Source: Sideroxydans sp.
GTDB taxonomy: Bacteria > Pseudomonadota > Gammaproteobacteria > Burkholderiales > Gallionellaceae
Assembly (NCBI GenBank): GCA_028707175.1
Contig: JAQTUV010000003.1
Location: forward strand, 124,001 to 188,000
DNA length: 64,000 nucleotides
Reading direction: 5' to 3'
Position numbers and translations under genes: made by a program. Below are positions 24,836-32,114 of this stretch, piece after piece. The first letter of the stretch is position 1; every line of letters starts with the position of its first letter. The notes under the pieces were generated by a model, which worked only from the letters and a program-made list of their open reading frames with translations, did not search any database and was not told the origin of the DNA.

Positions 24836-26119
24836 ATGACACCACCAGACTGCGTCGAACACATCATCGAACTGGACCATCCCGTACCTTGTGTATTGGC
24901 GATGGGCGCTTGGTACAAAGACACGCTGTGCATCACTTCGGGACGGCAAGCTTTCATCAGCAAGTGCGTGGGCGACCTCGATACACCTGAGGCGTGTCAC
25001 GCACATGAGCGTACCGCGCGCGCCTTGCTTGAGTGGTTGGGTGACAAGCCTCAAGCCATTGCGCACGACCTGCATCCTGATTTCCATTCCAGTCGTTTCG
25101 CCGCACAGCTCGCCGCCGAACTGGATGTCCCCCTCATCGCCGTACAACATCATCACGCTCACATCGCCGCCGTGTGTGCCGAGCATGGAGTGAATGAACC
25201 CGTGCTGGGTTTGGCGCTGGATGGTGTGGGATTAGGTACGGATGGGACGGCGTGGGGCGGGGAGTTGTTGCTGGTTGATGGGAGTAGTAAGCCCCTCGCC
25301 CGTGGGCGGGAGAGGGGTTGGGGTGAGGGCTGGCAGGGTGAAACGCCAATCGAATTGAGTGGCACAAACCCTCATCCCCACCCCTTCCCCCGCCTGCGGG
25401 GGAAGGGAGCAGATACACATCATTCGTTCCAAAGTGAGGATGGTTTTCAGCGCATCGGCCATCTACGACCGATGCCTCTGCCCGGTGGCGATAAAGCTGC
25501 GCAAGAACCTTGGCGCATGGCGGCCTCCGTACTACATGAGTCTGGGCGTGGCGGCGAGATCGTTCGTCGTTATGCCGATGAGCCTGCTGCTGCAACAGTG
25601 ATGAACATGTTGCAGCGCGACTTCAATTGCCCGCGCACCTCCAGCATGGGAAGGGTGTTCGATGCTGCAGCAGGGTTGCTGGGTATTTGTCACAAGATGG
25701 AGTTCGAAGCACAAGCGGCCATCGCCTTGGAACAGGCTGCTACACGATATACATCGAGGTTACCCGCGCTACCGCAGGGGTGGAGATTGTCAGCAGAAGG
25801 CGAACTCGATCTGCTACCACTATTGAGCGCACTGACGGATATGCAAGATGCGGAGCAGGGCGCGGCACTCTTCCATGCAACGTTAGTCGAGGCGATAGCC
25901 GATTGGATAAAACAAGCAACTCAACAGACTGGCATCACAGTTGTCGCTTGTGGCGGTGGCTGCTTCTTCAATAAGCTATTGAGCACAGGCTTGCGTGAAC
26001 GCATGGATGCGATGGGCGTTAGAATGCTCAGATCCAAGAGATTGCTACCGGGCGACACCGCCATCGCATTAGGACAAGCTTGGGTAGCCACTAAAAACAT
26101 TCAGCACGGAGACAACTAA
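24836..26119 (+). CDS. hypF: Short HypF: carbamoyltransferase domain only, with repeat-encoded insertion
   Basis: HypF makes the carbamoyl group that becomes the CN ligands of the NiFe site and passes it to HypE. Full HypF (about 750 aa) has acylphosphatase, zinc-finger, YrdC and Kae1-like domains. This 427-aa protein has only the Kae1-like part: VQHHHAHIAAV (residues about 103-113), LALDGVGLGTDGTAWGGEL, and ACGGGCFFNKLL near the C-terminus. Short HypF1 proteins are known from Cupriavidus necator, in the same hypABFCDE position. Residues about 150-203 are an in-frame insertion made of two palindromic repeats. No clear ribosome binding site is seen. Confidence 0.9.
   Translation: MTPPDCVEHIIELDHPVPCVLAMGAWYKDTLCITSGRQAFISKCVGDLDTPEACHAHERTARALLEWLGDKPQAIAHDLHPDFHSSRFAAQLAAELDVPLIAVQHHHAHIAAVCAEHGVNEPVLGLALDGVGLGTDGTAWGGELLLVDGSSKPLARGRERGWGEGWQGETPIELSGTNPHPHPFPRLRGKGADTHHSFQSEDGFQRIGHLRPMPLPGGDKAAQEPWRMAASVLHESGRGGEIVRRYADEPAAATVMNMLQRDFNCPRTSSMGRVFDAAAGLLGICHKMEFEAQAAIALEQAATRYTSRLPALPQGWRLSAEGELDLLPLLSALTDMQDAEQGAALFHATLVEAIADWIKQATQQTGITVVACGGGCFFNKLLSTGLRERMDAMGVRMLRSKRLLPGDTAIALGQAWVATKNIQHGDN
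25290..25409. repeat. Inverted pair of type A repeats inside hypF
   Basis: The first copy (25290-25330, CCCCTCGCCC/GGGCGGGAGAGGGG plus GTTGGGGTGAGGG) and the second, inverted copy (25367-25409, CCCTCATCCCC tail plus CCTTCCCCCGC/GCGGGGGAAGG) face each other across 36 bases. They keep the hypF frame open and encode an Arg/Gly/Trp-rich then Pro/His-rich segment not found in HypF relatives I know. Confidence 0.88.
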
Positions 26120-26120
26120 A

Positions 26121-26525
26121 ATGAACTACATCCAAAAAATAATCGTTACATTCACCGCTTTGATATTGCTTGGCTGTGGCCCGACCGCAGAGCAAATGAT
26201 TGACGTCAAAGCGGCCGCAGAGCGACAAGCTCGCGGCGAGTTGTTGTTGGATATCCGCGAAGCCGACGACTACAAAGAGTTCCACGCACCGAACACCACC
26301 AATATACCGATGGGCCGCTTGGCTTTACGCTTAGCCGAGTTGGAACAATACAAAGGCAAACCCATCATGCTGATTGACCATGCTGAGCAACGTGCACCTA
26401 GAGCATTTGAAGTATTGCAAAAAGCTGGGTTCACACAATTGGCCGTCGTGAAAGGCGGCATGGCTGAGTGGAAGAAAACTGGGCTTCCCATTGAAAAGCT
26501 AGACATGGAAGCGCAACCTGAGTGA
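26121..26525 (+). CDS. Rhodanese-like lipoprotein lacking the catalytic cysteine
   Basis: This 134-aa protein has a lipobox LLGC with Cys19, so it should be a lipoprotein. A rhodanese fold follows: LLLDIREADDYKEFHAPNTTNIP, then GKPIMLIDHAEQRA, then KGGMAEWKKTGLPI. Where active rhodaneses have the catalytic Cys loop (CxxGxR), this one has D-H-A-E-Q-R. It should not carry sulfur transfer and may bind a partner or ligand instead. It lies 1 base after hypF and 7 bases before hypC. A periplasmic-facing lipoprotein in a cytoplasmic maturation operon is unexpected. Confidence 0.82.
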   Translation: MNYIQKIIVTFTALILLGCGPTAEQMIDVKAAAERQARGELLLDIREADDYKEFHAPNTTNIPMGRLALRLAELEQYKGKPIMLIDHAEQRAPRAFEVLQKAGFTQLAVVKGGMAEWKKTGLPIEKLDMEAQPE

Positions 26526-26532
26526 GTCGTTC

Positions 26533-26754
26533 ATGTGTCTAGCCATTCCCGCTCTTGTGGTCGAACTCCTGCCGAATGACATGGCTCGCATCGACTTGGA
26601 CGGTGTGCGTAAGGACATCTCGCTGTCATTGGTCGAGGATGTCGCAGTGGGTGACTATGTCATCGTACATGTCGGTTTCGCTTTGCAAAAGTTGGCCCCC
26701 GATGAGGCGGCGGAGACGCTGGCGATGTTCGCCGAACTTGGCAAGAGCGCATGA
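26533..26754 (+). CDS. hypC: Hydrogenase assembly chaperone HypC
   Basis: This 73-aa HypC/HybG-family chaperone starts MCLAIPALVVEL. The second residue Cys carries the Fe(CN)2CO intermediate with HypD and delivers it to the large subunit precursor. The DYVIVHVGFALQKL block is conserved. The stop overlaps the hypD ATG (ATGA). Confidence 0.96.
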   Translation: MCLAIPALVVELLPNDMARIDLDGVRKDISLSLVEDVAVGDYVIVHVGFALQKLAPDEAAETLAMFAELGKSA

Positions 26755-28013
26755 AGTACGTGGATGAATTCCGCGACGGTGATCTGGCAAAGAACATCGC
26801 TGCCAAGATCGCTGAAGAGTCGAACCCTTACGGGCACGCCCGTTCCCCTCACCTCAATCCTCTCCCCAGAGAAGCCCCCTCACCTCAATCCTCTCCCGCA
26901 AGCGGGCGAGGAGGCGAACGAGAAAAGCGATCTATAATTCCTGCGGGCGAGGAGGCAAACGAGTCGCTTCGCGAGCTTTCTAATCCCTGTATCTATCGTT
27001 TGATGGAATTCTGTGGCGGTCACACGCACGCTATCTCGCGCTACGGTATCGCCGATCTACTCCCCAGCAATGTTCGTATGATCCACGGCCCGGGTTGTCC
27101 CGTGTGTGTGTTGCCTATCGGACGTATCGATCAGGCGATCCGCTTGGCAATGGAACGGGATGTGATCCTGTGCACCTACGCCGACACTCTGCGCGTCCCC
27201 GCATCCAACGATCTCACCCTGATGCGCGCCAAGGCCCACGGGGCGGATGTGCGCATGATCTATTCCACCCAAGACGCGCTGCAGATCGCGCGTGACAATC
27301 CTCAGCGCGAAGTCGTGTTCCTTGCTATCGGTTTCGAAACCACCACGCCGCCCACCGCAGTCGCCGTCAAACAGGCCGCGACCGAAGGACTGAAGAACTT
27401 CAGTGTCTTGTGCAATCACGTGCTGACCCCAGCCGCCATGCATGCCATCTTGAATGTGGAAGGTGGTGTACAGCTGGATGGTTTCGTGGGTCCCGCACAC
27501 GTCTCCACCGTCATCGGTAGCCAGCCCTATGAGGTGTTCGCACGCGAATATAAAAAGCCGGTCGTCATCGCTGGGTTCGAGCCGCTGGATGTGATGCAGT
27601 CCATCCTCATGCTGGTACGTCAGATCAATGAAGGGCGAGCAGAGGTGGAGAACGAATTCACTCGCGCCGTCATGCGTGAAGGCAATCGCAAGGCGCAGGG
27701 ATTGGTGGCAGAGGTGTTCGAACTTCGCACGGATTTTGAATGGCGCGGCTTGGGAACACTGCCTGACAGCGCGTTGCGTCTGCGCCCCGAGTTCGCTGCA
27801 TTCGATGCGGAGCAGCGATTCGGCATCGACTATGTCGCCGTGGCCGACCACAAAGCCTGTGAATGCGGCGCAATACTGCGCGGTGAGAAGCGACCTCAAG
27901 AGTGCAAGATTTTCGGCACGGTGTGCACACCACAGAACCCGATCGGTTCTTGCATGGTGTCATCCGAAGGAGCCTGCGCGGCGCACTATACCTATGGACG
28001 TTTCAGGGGATAA
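26751..28013 (+). CDS. hypD: Hydrogenase Fe(CN)2CO assembly protein HypD with a 53-residue repeat-encoded insertion
   Basis: HypD is the [4Fe-4S] scaffold on which iron gets its CN and CO ligands together with HypC. Conserved motifs: FCGGHTHAISRYG, HGPGCPVCVLP, GFETTTPPTAVAV, and the C-terminal Cys cluster (ACECGAILRGEKRPQECKIF). Length is 420 aa, against about 370 for typical HypD. The excess is residues 27-79, between EESNP and CIYRLMEF, encoded by palindromic repeats kept in frame. The active core is intact, so function is probably preserved. Confidence 0.94.
   Translation: MKYVDEFRDGDLAKNIAAKIAEESNPYGHARSPHLNPLPREAPSPQSSPASGRGGEREKRSIIPAGEEANESLRELSNPCIYRLMEFCGGHTHAISRYGIADLLPSNVRMIHGPGCPVCVLPIGRIDQAIRLAMERDVILCTYADTLRVPASNDLTLMRAKAHGADVRMIYSTQDALQIARDNPQREVVFLAIGFETTTPPTAVAVKQAATEGLKNFSVLCNHVLTPAAMHAILNVEGGVQLDGFVGPAHVSTVIGSQPYEVFAREYKKPVVIAGFEPLDVMQSILMLVRQINEGRAEVENEFTRAVMREGNRKAQGLVAEVFELRTDFEWRGLGTLPDSALRLRPEFAAFDAEQRFGIDYVAVADHKACECGAILRGEKRPQECKIFGTVCTPQNPIGSCMVSSEGACAAHYTYGRFRG
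26845..26963. repeat. Type A repeats plus a 21-nt direct duplication inside hypD
   Basis: A truncated CCCCTCACCTCAATCCTCTC copy is followed by a fuller copy with a CTCCCGC/GCGGGCGAG hairpin. A 21-nt unit starting GCGGGCGAGGAGGC occurs at 26902-26922 and again at 26943-26963 with one mismatch, 41 bases apart. The frame stays open through all of it. Confidence 0.85.
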
Positions 28014-28016
28014 CAA

Positions 28017-28058
28017 CTCCCCTCTCCCGCAGGCGGGAGAGGGGTAGGGGTGAGGGGT
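28017..28058. repeat. Palindromic repeat, type A (left of DUF559 gene 2)
   Basis: A perfect CCCCTCTCCCGC/GCGGGAGAGGGG hairpin is followed by TAGGGGTGAGGGGTG. It begins a few bases after the hypD stop. Confidence 0.88.
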
Positions 28059-28088
28059 GTTCTACTGAGTGCGAGAGAAAAAATCTAT

Positions 28089-28508
28089 ATGGAAGATTAC
28101 ACACCTCATCACCCCGAAAAACTGCCTGAAGACCTTAGAACATGGGCGAGGGAAATGCGTGTCGGGATGACGGATGCAGAAGCATTACTCTGGCGCTTGT
28201 TGCGTGATCGTCGTATCGAAGGTGCAAAGTTCAGACGGCAACATCCGATGGGGCGCTACATCTTGGATTTTTATTGTGTTAAGAAAAAGCTATGCATTGA
28301 GCTTGATGGTGGGCAGCATAGCGATGCAGCTGGATATGATGTGCAGCGAGACCAATGGTTGAACAAGCAAGGGATTCGTGTCTTGCGTTTTTGGAACAAC
28401 CAGATGTTGATGGAAACTGAATCTGTGATGGAGATGATTTACATGACGATCATTGAAACACCCTCTCGCCCACTGGCGGAAGAGGGGCGGGGGGAGGACT
28501 GTGAATAG
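28089..28508 (+). CDS. DUF559 endonuclease-like protein, copy 2
   Basis: This 139-aa protein is a paralogue of the gene at 17795: FRRQHPMGRYILDF (D60) and IELDGGQH (E71, D73, H77), then RVLRFWNNQML. I start at ATG 28089; a GTG at 28050 lies within the repeat and would add 13 residues. As in copy 1, the C-terminal codons (PSRPLAEEGRGEDCE) come from the flanking repeat. It separates hypD and hypE, which are normally adjacent. The fold is nuclease-like; activity is unknown. Confidence 0.85.
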   Translation: MEDYTPHHPEKLPEDLRTWAREMRVGMTDAEALLWRLLRDRRIEGAKFRRQHPMGRYILDFYCVKKKLCIELDGGQHSDAAGYDVQRDQWLNKQGIRVLRFWNNQMLMETESVMEMIYMTIIETPSRPLAEEGRGEDCE

Positions 28509-28559
28509 GTATGCACAGGCCCTCATCCCTAGCCCTTCTCCCGCCTACGGGAGAAGGGA
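28458..28559. repeat. Two palindromic repeats (right of DUF559 gene 2, up to hypE)
   Basis: A degenerate copy (28458-28499, CCCTCTCGCCC/GGCGGAAGAGGG plus a GCGGGGGGAGG tail) overlaps the DUF559 3' end. An inverted copy (28519-28559, CCCTCATCCCTAG tail plus CCCTTCTCCCGC/CGGGAGAAGGG) ends 9 bases before the hypE ATG, where it may affect hypE translation. Confidence 0.87.
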
Positions 28560-28568
28560 ACTGAAACC

Positions 28569-29618
28569 ATGAGTCGTAAGAAAACCAACTATGTGAAACC
28601 CCTCGACCTCAAACATGGTCGGGTCGAGATGTCTCATGGCGCAGGTGGGCGTGCGATGGCACAACTCATCTTCGAATTGTTCGCTACGGCATTCGATAAC
28701 GTGTATCTGGCGCAAGGGAACGATGGCGCTGTATTGCCGCCTGTGAGTGGCAAGCTAGTGATGTCTTGTGATGCACATGTGGTATCGCCGCTGTTCTTCG
28801 CAGGGGGCGACATCGGAAGTCTTGCAGTGCATGGCACGATCAATGATGTGGCTATGATGGGCGCGCAACCACTGTATCTGGCGGCCTCGTTCATCCTTGA
28901 AGAAGGTTTTCCTTTGGCCGACCTCAAGCTTATCGTCGAGTCGATGGCGCATGCGGCAAAAGAGGCGGGGGTGAACATCGTCACTGGTGACACCAAGGTG
29001 GTGGAGCGTGGCAAAGGTGATGGCGTGTTCATCACGACGACAGGTGTCGGGGTGTTGCGTGAAGGCGTCTCACTCTCGGGTGATGCCGCACGTCCTGGCG
29101 ACAAGATATTGTTGTCCGGCACGTTAGGTGATCATGGCATGGCGATCTTGTCGCAACGCGAAGGCTTGAGCTTCGATGCGCCCATCGTTTCCGATACTGC
29201 GTCATTACATAGCTTGGTCGCCGCCATGCTGGATTGTGGTGCGGAGTTACGTGTGCTGCGCGACCCGACACGCGGCGGATTGGCAACGACACTCAATGAG
29301 ATCGCGCAACAATCGTGCGTCGGAATGTCACTGCAAGAGTCGGCCATCCCCGTGAATCCGACTGTTGCTGCCGCATGCGAATTCCTCGGGCTCGATCCCT
29401 TGTACGTCGCAAACGAGGGCAAGCTGGTCGCCATCTGTGCGGCACAAGATGCGGATAGATTGCTGGCAGTGATGCGTGCTCATCCGCTAGGAAGTAGAGC
29501 GGCCATCATCGGTGAAGTGATACGAGACACACACGGCTTCGTGCAGATGACGACTAAGTTTGGCGGTCGCCGCATCGTGGATTGGCTGACGGGGGAACAG
29601 TTGCCGCGTATCTGCTGA
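28569..29618 (+). CDS. hypE: Hydrogenase maturation protein HypE (carbamoyl dehydratase)
   Basis: This 349-aa PurM-like ATPase dehydrates its C-terminal thiocarbamate to thiocyanate, the donor of the CN ligands. It ends in PRIC, with Cys349 as the acceptor. SHGAGGRAM and DPTRGGLATTLNEIA are family signatures. It is the last gene of the hydrogenase block. The divergence in gene content after it and the convergent minus-strand operon mark the border. Confidence 0.96.
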   Translation: MSRKKTNYVKPLDLKHGRVEMSHGAGGRAMAQLIFELFATAFDNVYLAQGNDGAVLPPVSGKLVMSCDAHVVSPLFFAGGDIGSLAVHGTINDVAMMGAQPLYLAASFILEEGFPLADLKLIVESMAHAAKEAGVNIVTGDTKVVERGKGDGVFITTTGVGVLREGVSLSGDAARPGDKILLSGTLGDHGMAILSQREGLSFDAPIVSDTASLHSLVAAMLDCGAELRVLRDPTRGGLATTLNEIAQQSCVGMSLQESAIPVNPTVAAACEFLGLDPLYVANEGKLVAICAAQDADRLLAVMRAHPLGSRAAIIGEVIRDTHGFVQMTTKFGGRRIVDWLTGEQLPRIC

Positions 29619-29640
29619 GGTCAACGATACAGCAAGGGGC

Positions 29641-30624
29641 TCAGCCTAGATCTACCCACACCTCATACTCTTCAAAGAACGCAAAAGACTGATACATCTT
29701 CACATGGTTCGGCCAGCGATATTCCATGGCGCGTAGTTGGGGGTTGTAAATGGCGGTGTAAAGCGTGCCGAAACCTTGTGCATAGTTGGTGGCGAACAAG
29801 GGGTTGAACTCGAATGAGTTTACGAACGATTCGACGCTACTCAGCGGGTCATTCAGTCTGGACATAATGAACTGCTGACGTTCGTAAGAACGCGAGAACA
29901 TGGCGTAGTTGGTTAGCTCGAAATCGCCTTGGTGGTTCACTGCCAGTGGTTTGTAGGTGATCTTCGGCGCGGAGAACGGGGTCAGTTCTACGGTGCGTAC
30001 TTGTCCATAAGCATCTAGCAAGGTGATGTTGTAAGCCATGTGTGCTGGCACGCGACACAACACTTTCACTGCCTCATCAACCGTGGTGCAAAACTCTAGA
30101 ACGTAGCGCAGGATGATGGGGATGCCGAATCCTTCAGTGACACTTTCTTGTCCGCCGAATGCCAACGATACGGATAAACCGTGTTCGTTCATGCCATCTA
30201 GCACTCCCCATAGACAGTCGGTCGATGCGATGACTTGGGTATCGTGCCAGCGCGTTTTCATGATGCGGCCTTCACAGAACTCGGGCGCGTAATCGTAGTT
30301 GCGCACCAAGGTTGGCGTGTAACGTGTCCACACGGCTTGCGAGCATCCTGAGAGATGAGGTGCAGGGCAATAGAAGCTCAATAAGCGCGCATCATTCGCA
30401 TCTGCATGGGTAAGCGCGATGAGGTGTTCCCACAAAGGGACCATCTCGGGCATGTAGGTCTGCATCGCATCTCGGCACTCTTGTAATCCCGGACGCTTGA
30501 GTTCACCTTCACTCGCGAACCAACGGCGATAAGCTGGAATGGTCGCGTGGTAATGCGTTAGCCACTTCTTGTCGGGATAGGCTTCTTCTACGGCGTGGTA
30601 ACGTTTTTGCGAATAGAAGTTCAT
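29641..30624 (-). CDS. C45-family Ntn hydrolase (acyl-CoA:6-APA acyltransferase-like)
   Basis: This 327-aa protein resembles the C45 peptidase/isopenicillin N acyltransferase group. The likely nucleophile is C94 in LSGCSQAVW, preceded by Gly as needed for autocleavage, with RNYD shortly after and LDGMNEHGLSVSLAFGG as a further conserved block. Such enzymes make or break amide bonds. It is the last gene of the minus-strand operon and overlaps the ATP-grasp gene by 4 bases, which suggests that the two act on the same amide. The substrate is unknown. It is convergent with hypE, 22 bases apart. Confidence 0.8.
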   Translation of the reverse strand: MNFYSQKRYHAVEEAYPDKKWLTHYHATIPAYRRWFASEGELKRPGLQECRDAMQTYMPEMVPLWEHLIALTHADANDARLLSFYCPAPHLSGCSQAVWTRYTPTLVRNYDYAPEFCEGRIMKTRWHDTQVIASTDCLWGVLDGMNEHGLSVSLAFGGQESVTEGFGIPIILRYVLEFCTTVDEAVKVLCRVPAHMAYNITLLDAYGQVRTVELTPFSAPKITYKPLAVNHQGDFELTNYAMFSRSYERQQFIMSRLNDPLSSVESFVNSFEFNPLFATNYAQGFGTLYTAIYNPQLRAMEYRWPNHVKMYQSFAFFEEYEVWVDLG

Positions 30625-32114
30625 TGCTCACGCCCACTTTTTACGTTGGCAGGATTGTTGGCAAGTTCAACTGCCGAACGCTCTACTTGGTTGAGTGGAC
30701 GATATTGAAACTGTTGTTTCAGCGCGCGTACCCATTGCTCTCCCACGTCATTCAACTGTCCCTTCGCATCGCGGATCACTTGGTTCAAGAACAGGATGGC
30801 TAGATCGCCGCCGTGATAGGCATAGTCGCCCTGAGGCATGATGCGCAAGATGTAAGCCTCATTGGCAGCCAGGGCTTCACGTCGGGATACGCCCGCTTGC
30901 TTCAGCGACAACTGGCCATCACTTTTCATCACATAAACGCCAGAGATGGGTGCATGCGTGACAACGGTGAGGGGGGCGTCGGTATATTTCAGGATCACTT
31001 GTGCCGCAGTCCCCGTCGCGCCTTGGGTTAATACCGATTGATTGAAGGTGTTCACATCCAAACTCAGTTCGACGTTGGTGTCGTATTCCAGCAGGTGGAA
31101 GAGGAACAAGGGAATGTGTGTGGTGCTGAAGTCGGATAGGTTGGTCATCGCGCTGATGCCGGTGATACGAGCATTCAATTCACCTAGGTAGACCTCTCCG
31201 TTATCCAAGTCGATGAGATAGTCCAACTCGAAGTATCCGCGATAGCCGCGCTGATACAAGGCGTCACCCATGGCTTGGGTCTTTTGCAAAACTTGTTTGC
31301 GGATGTCGATAGTGAAGGCTTCTTGATAAAGCTCATTACCGCACCAGCCACCGGCATACGGGGTGAGCGATGGGATGCCGATCAGCTCGGTGAGCAATGG
31401 CCCGACGAAGGTGCCCCAACGGGTGGCGCAGGCTTCGATAGCCGTGCCTGTGCAATTCACCCAACGCATCACTTTGACTCGATCTTGTGATTCGATCTCG
31501 TCCGCCACGGCTTGATAGTCGGCCTCGTTGGCAATGAAATAGGTTGTCTTGCCGGAGTCGCCATAGGCACTTTGCACCACCCAGCGTGAGCCTAAGTTCG
31601 CTTGTTGAGCGATGCGTTGTAGTTCTGGATAGGAGGCGATTTTTGTTAGGACATTGGGCACACTGAGCACGCCCGCTTTGTTACCGATCTCGGTGGTTAC
31701 GATCTTGCTGTCGATCTCGCGCACTAGGCTGTTCTTAGGCAAGAAGATGTCCAGCCCCATCTCGGCGCACATGGCTTCGATCTTCTCATCGAAGAACAGA
31801 AAGACGGCGTGACCTTTTATGCCTTTTTGTTGCGCCACGTGTGCGCGCACAGAGGCATCGTTCAATAGATAAGTGTTGATATCTTCGATACCTTGGAACA
31901 CCTGCGCATGGTCGTCGGCAACCAACAGTACGTGAGGATGCTTTCCATCGAAACAGTCGATGAGATTGATGTTGAGCCAGTTTCGCACCCAGTCGTGCAT
32001 CCCCATCATGTTGAAGTTGCTGGCACTGATGAAGTAGACAGGAACATCGTTCTCCGCGAAATGACGTTTGATGTCAGCTATCGAGGCCAGCATCTTTTTC
32101 GGTGAGGGAGTCAT
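30621..32114 (-). CDS. ATP-grasp domain ligase of unknown substrate
   Basis: This 497-aa protein has ATP-grasp features: WVVQSAYGDSGKTTYFI (ATP-binding loop), GYFELDYLIDLDNGEVYLGELNARITG (metal-binding Glu/Asn block, as in biotin carboxylase/D-Ala ligase folds). Residues 1-130 form the preATP domain. ATP-grasp enzymes join a carboxylate to an amine through an acyl phosphate. Directly downstream of an amino-acid decarboxylase gene (4-base overlap), a role in acylating the amine product is plausible, but this is inference. Confidence 0.8.
   Translation of the reverse strand: MTPSPKKMLASIADIKRHFAENDVPVYFISASNFNMMGMHDWVRNWLNINLIDCFDGKHPHVLLVADDHAQVFQGIEDINTYLLNDASVRAHVAQQKGIKGHAVFLFFDEKIEAMCAEMGLDIFLPKNSLVREIDSKIVTTEIGNKAGVLSVPNVLTKIASYPELQRIAQQANLGSRWVVQSAYGDSGKTTYFIANEADYQAVADEIESQDRVKVMRWVNCTGTAIEACATRWGTFVGPLLTELIGIPSLTPYAGGWCGNELYQEAFTIDIRKQVLQKTQAMGDALYQRGYRGYFELDYLIDLDNGEVYLGELNARITGISAMTNLSDFSTTHIPLFLFHLLEYDTNVELSLDVNTFNQSVLTQGATGTAAQVILKYTDAPLTVVTHAPISGVYVMKSDGQLSLKQAGVSRREALAANEAYILRIMPQGDYAYHGGDLAILFLNQVIRDAKGQLNDVGEQWVRALKQQFQYRPLNQVERSAVELANNPANVKSGREQ

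Noticed and set aside
24836-26119. hypF as a truncated pseudogene
   Set aside because: The carbamoyltransferase domain is complete with its HHHAH and ACGGGCFFN motifs, and short HypF1 proteins with the same position in the operon are known.
26751-28013. hypD broken by repeat insertion
   Set aside because: The 159-base insertion keeps the frame and all core motifs are present on both sides, so the gene reads as intact.
14996-28559. The palindromic repeats as a CRISPR array
   Set aside because: Copies are irregularly spaced, inverted, of varying sequence and located in and between genes. There is no constant spacer length and no cas gene.
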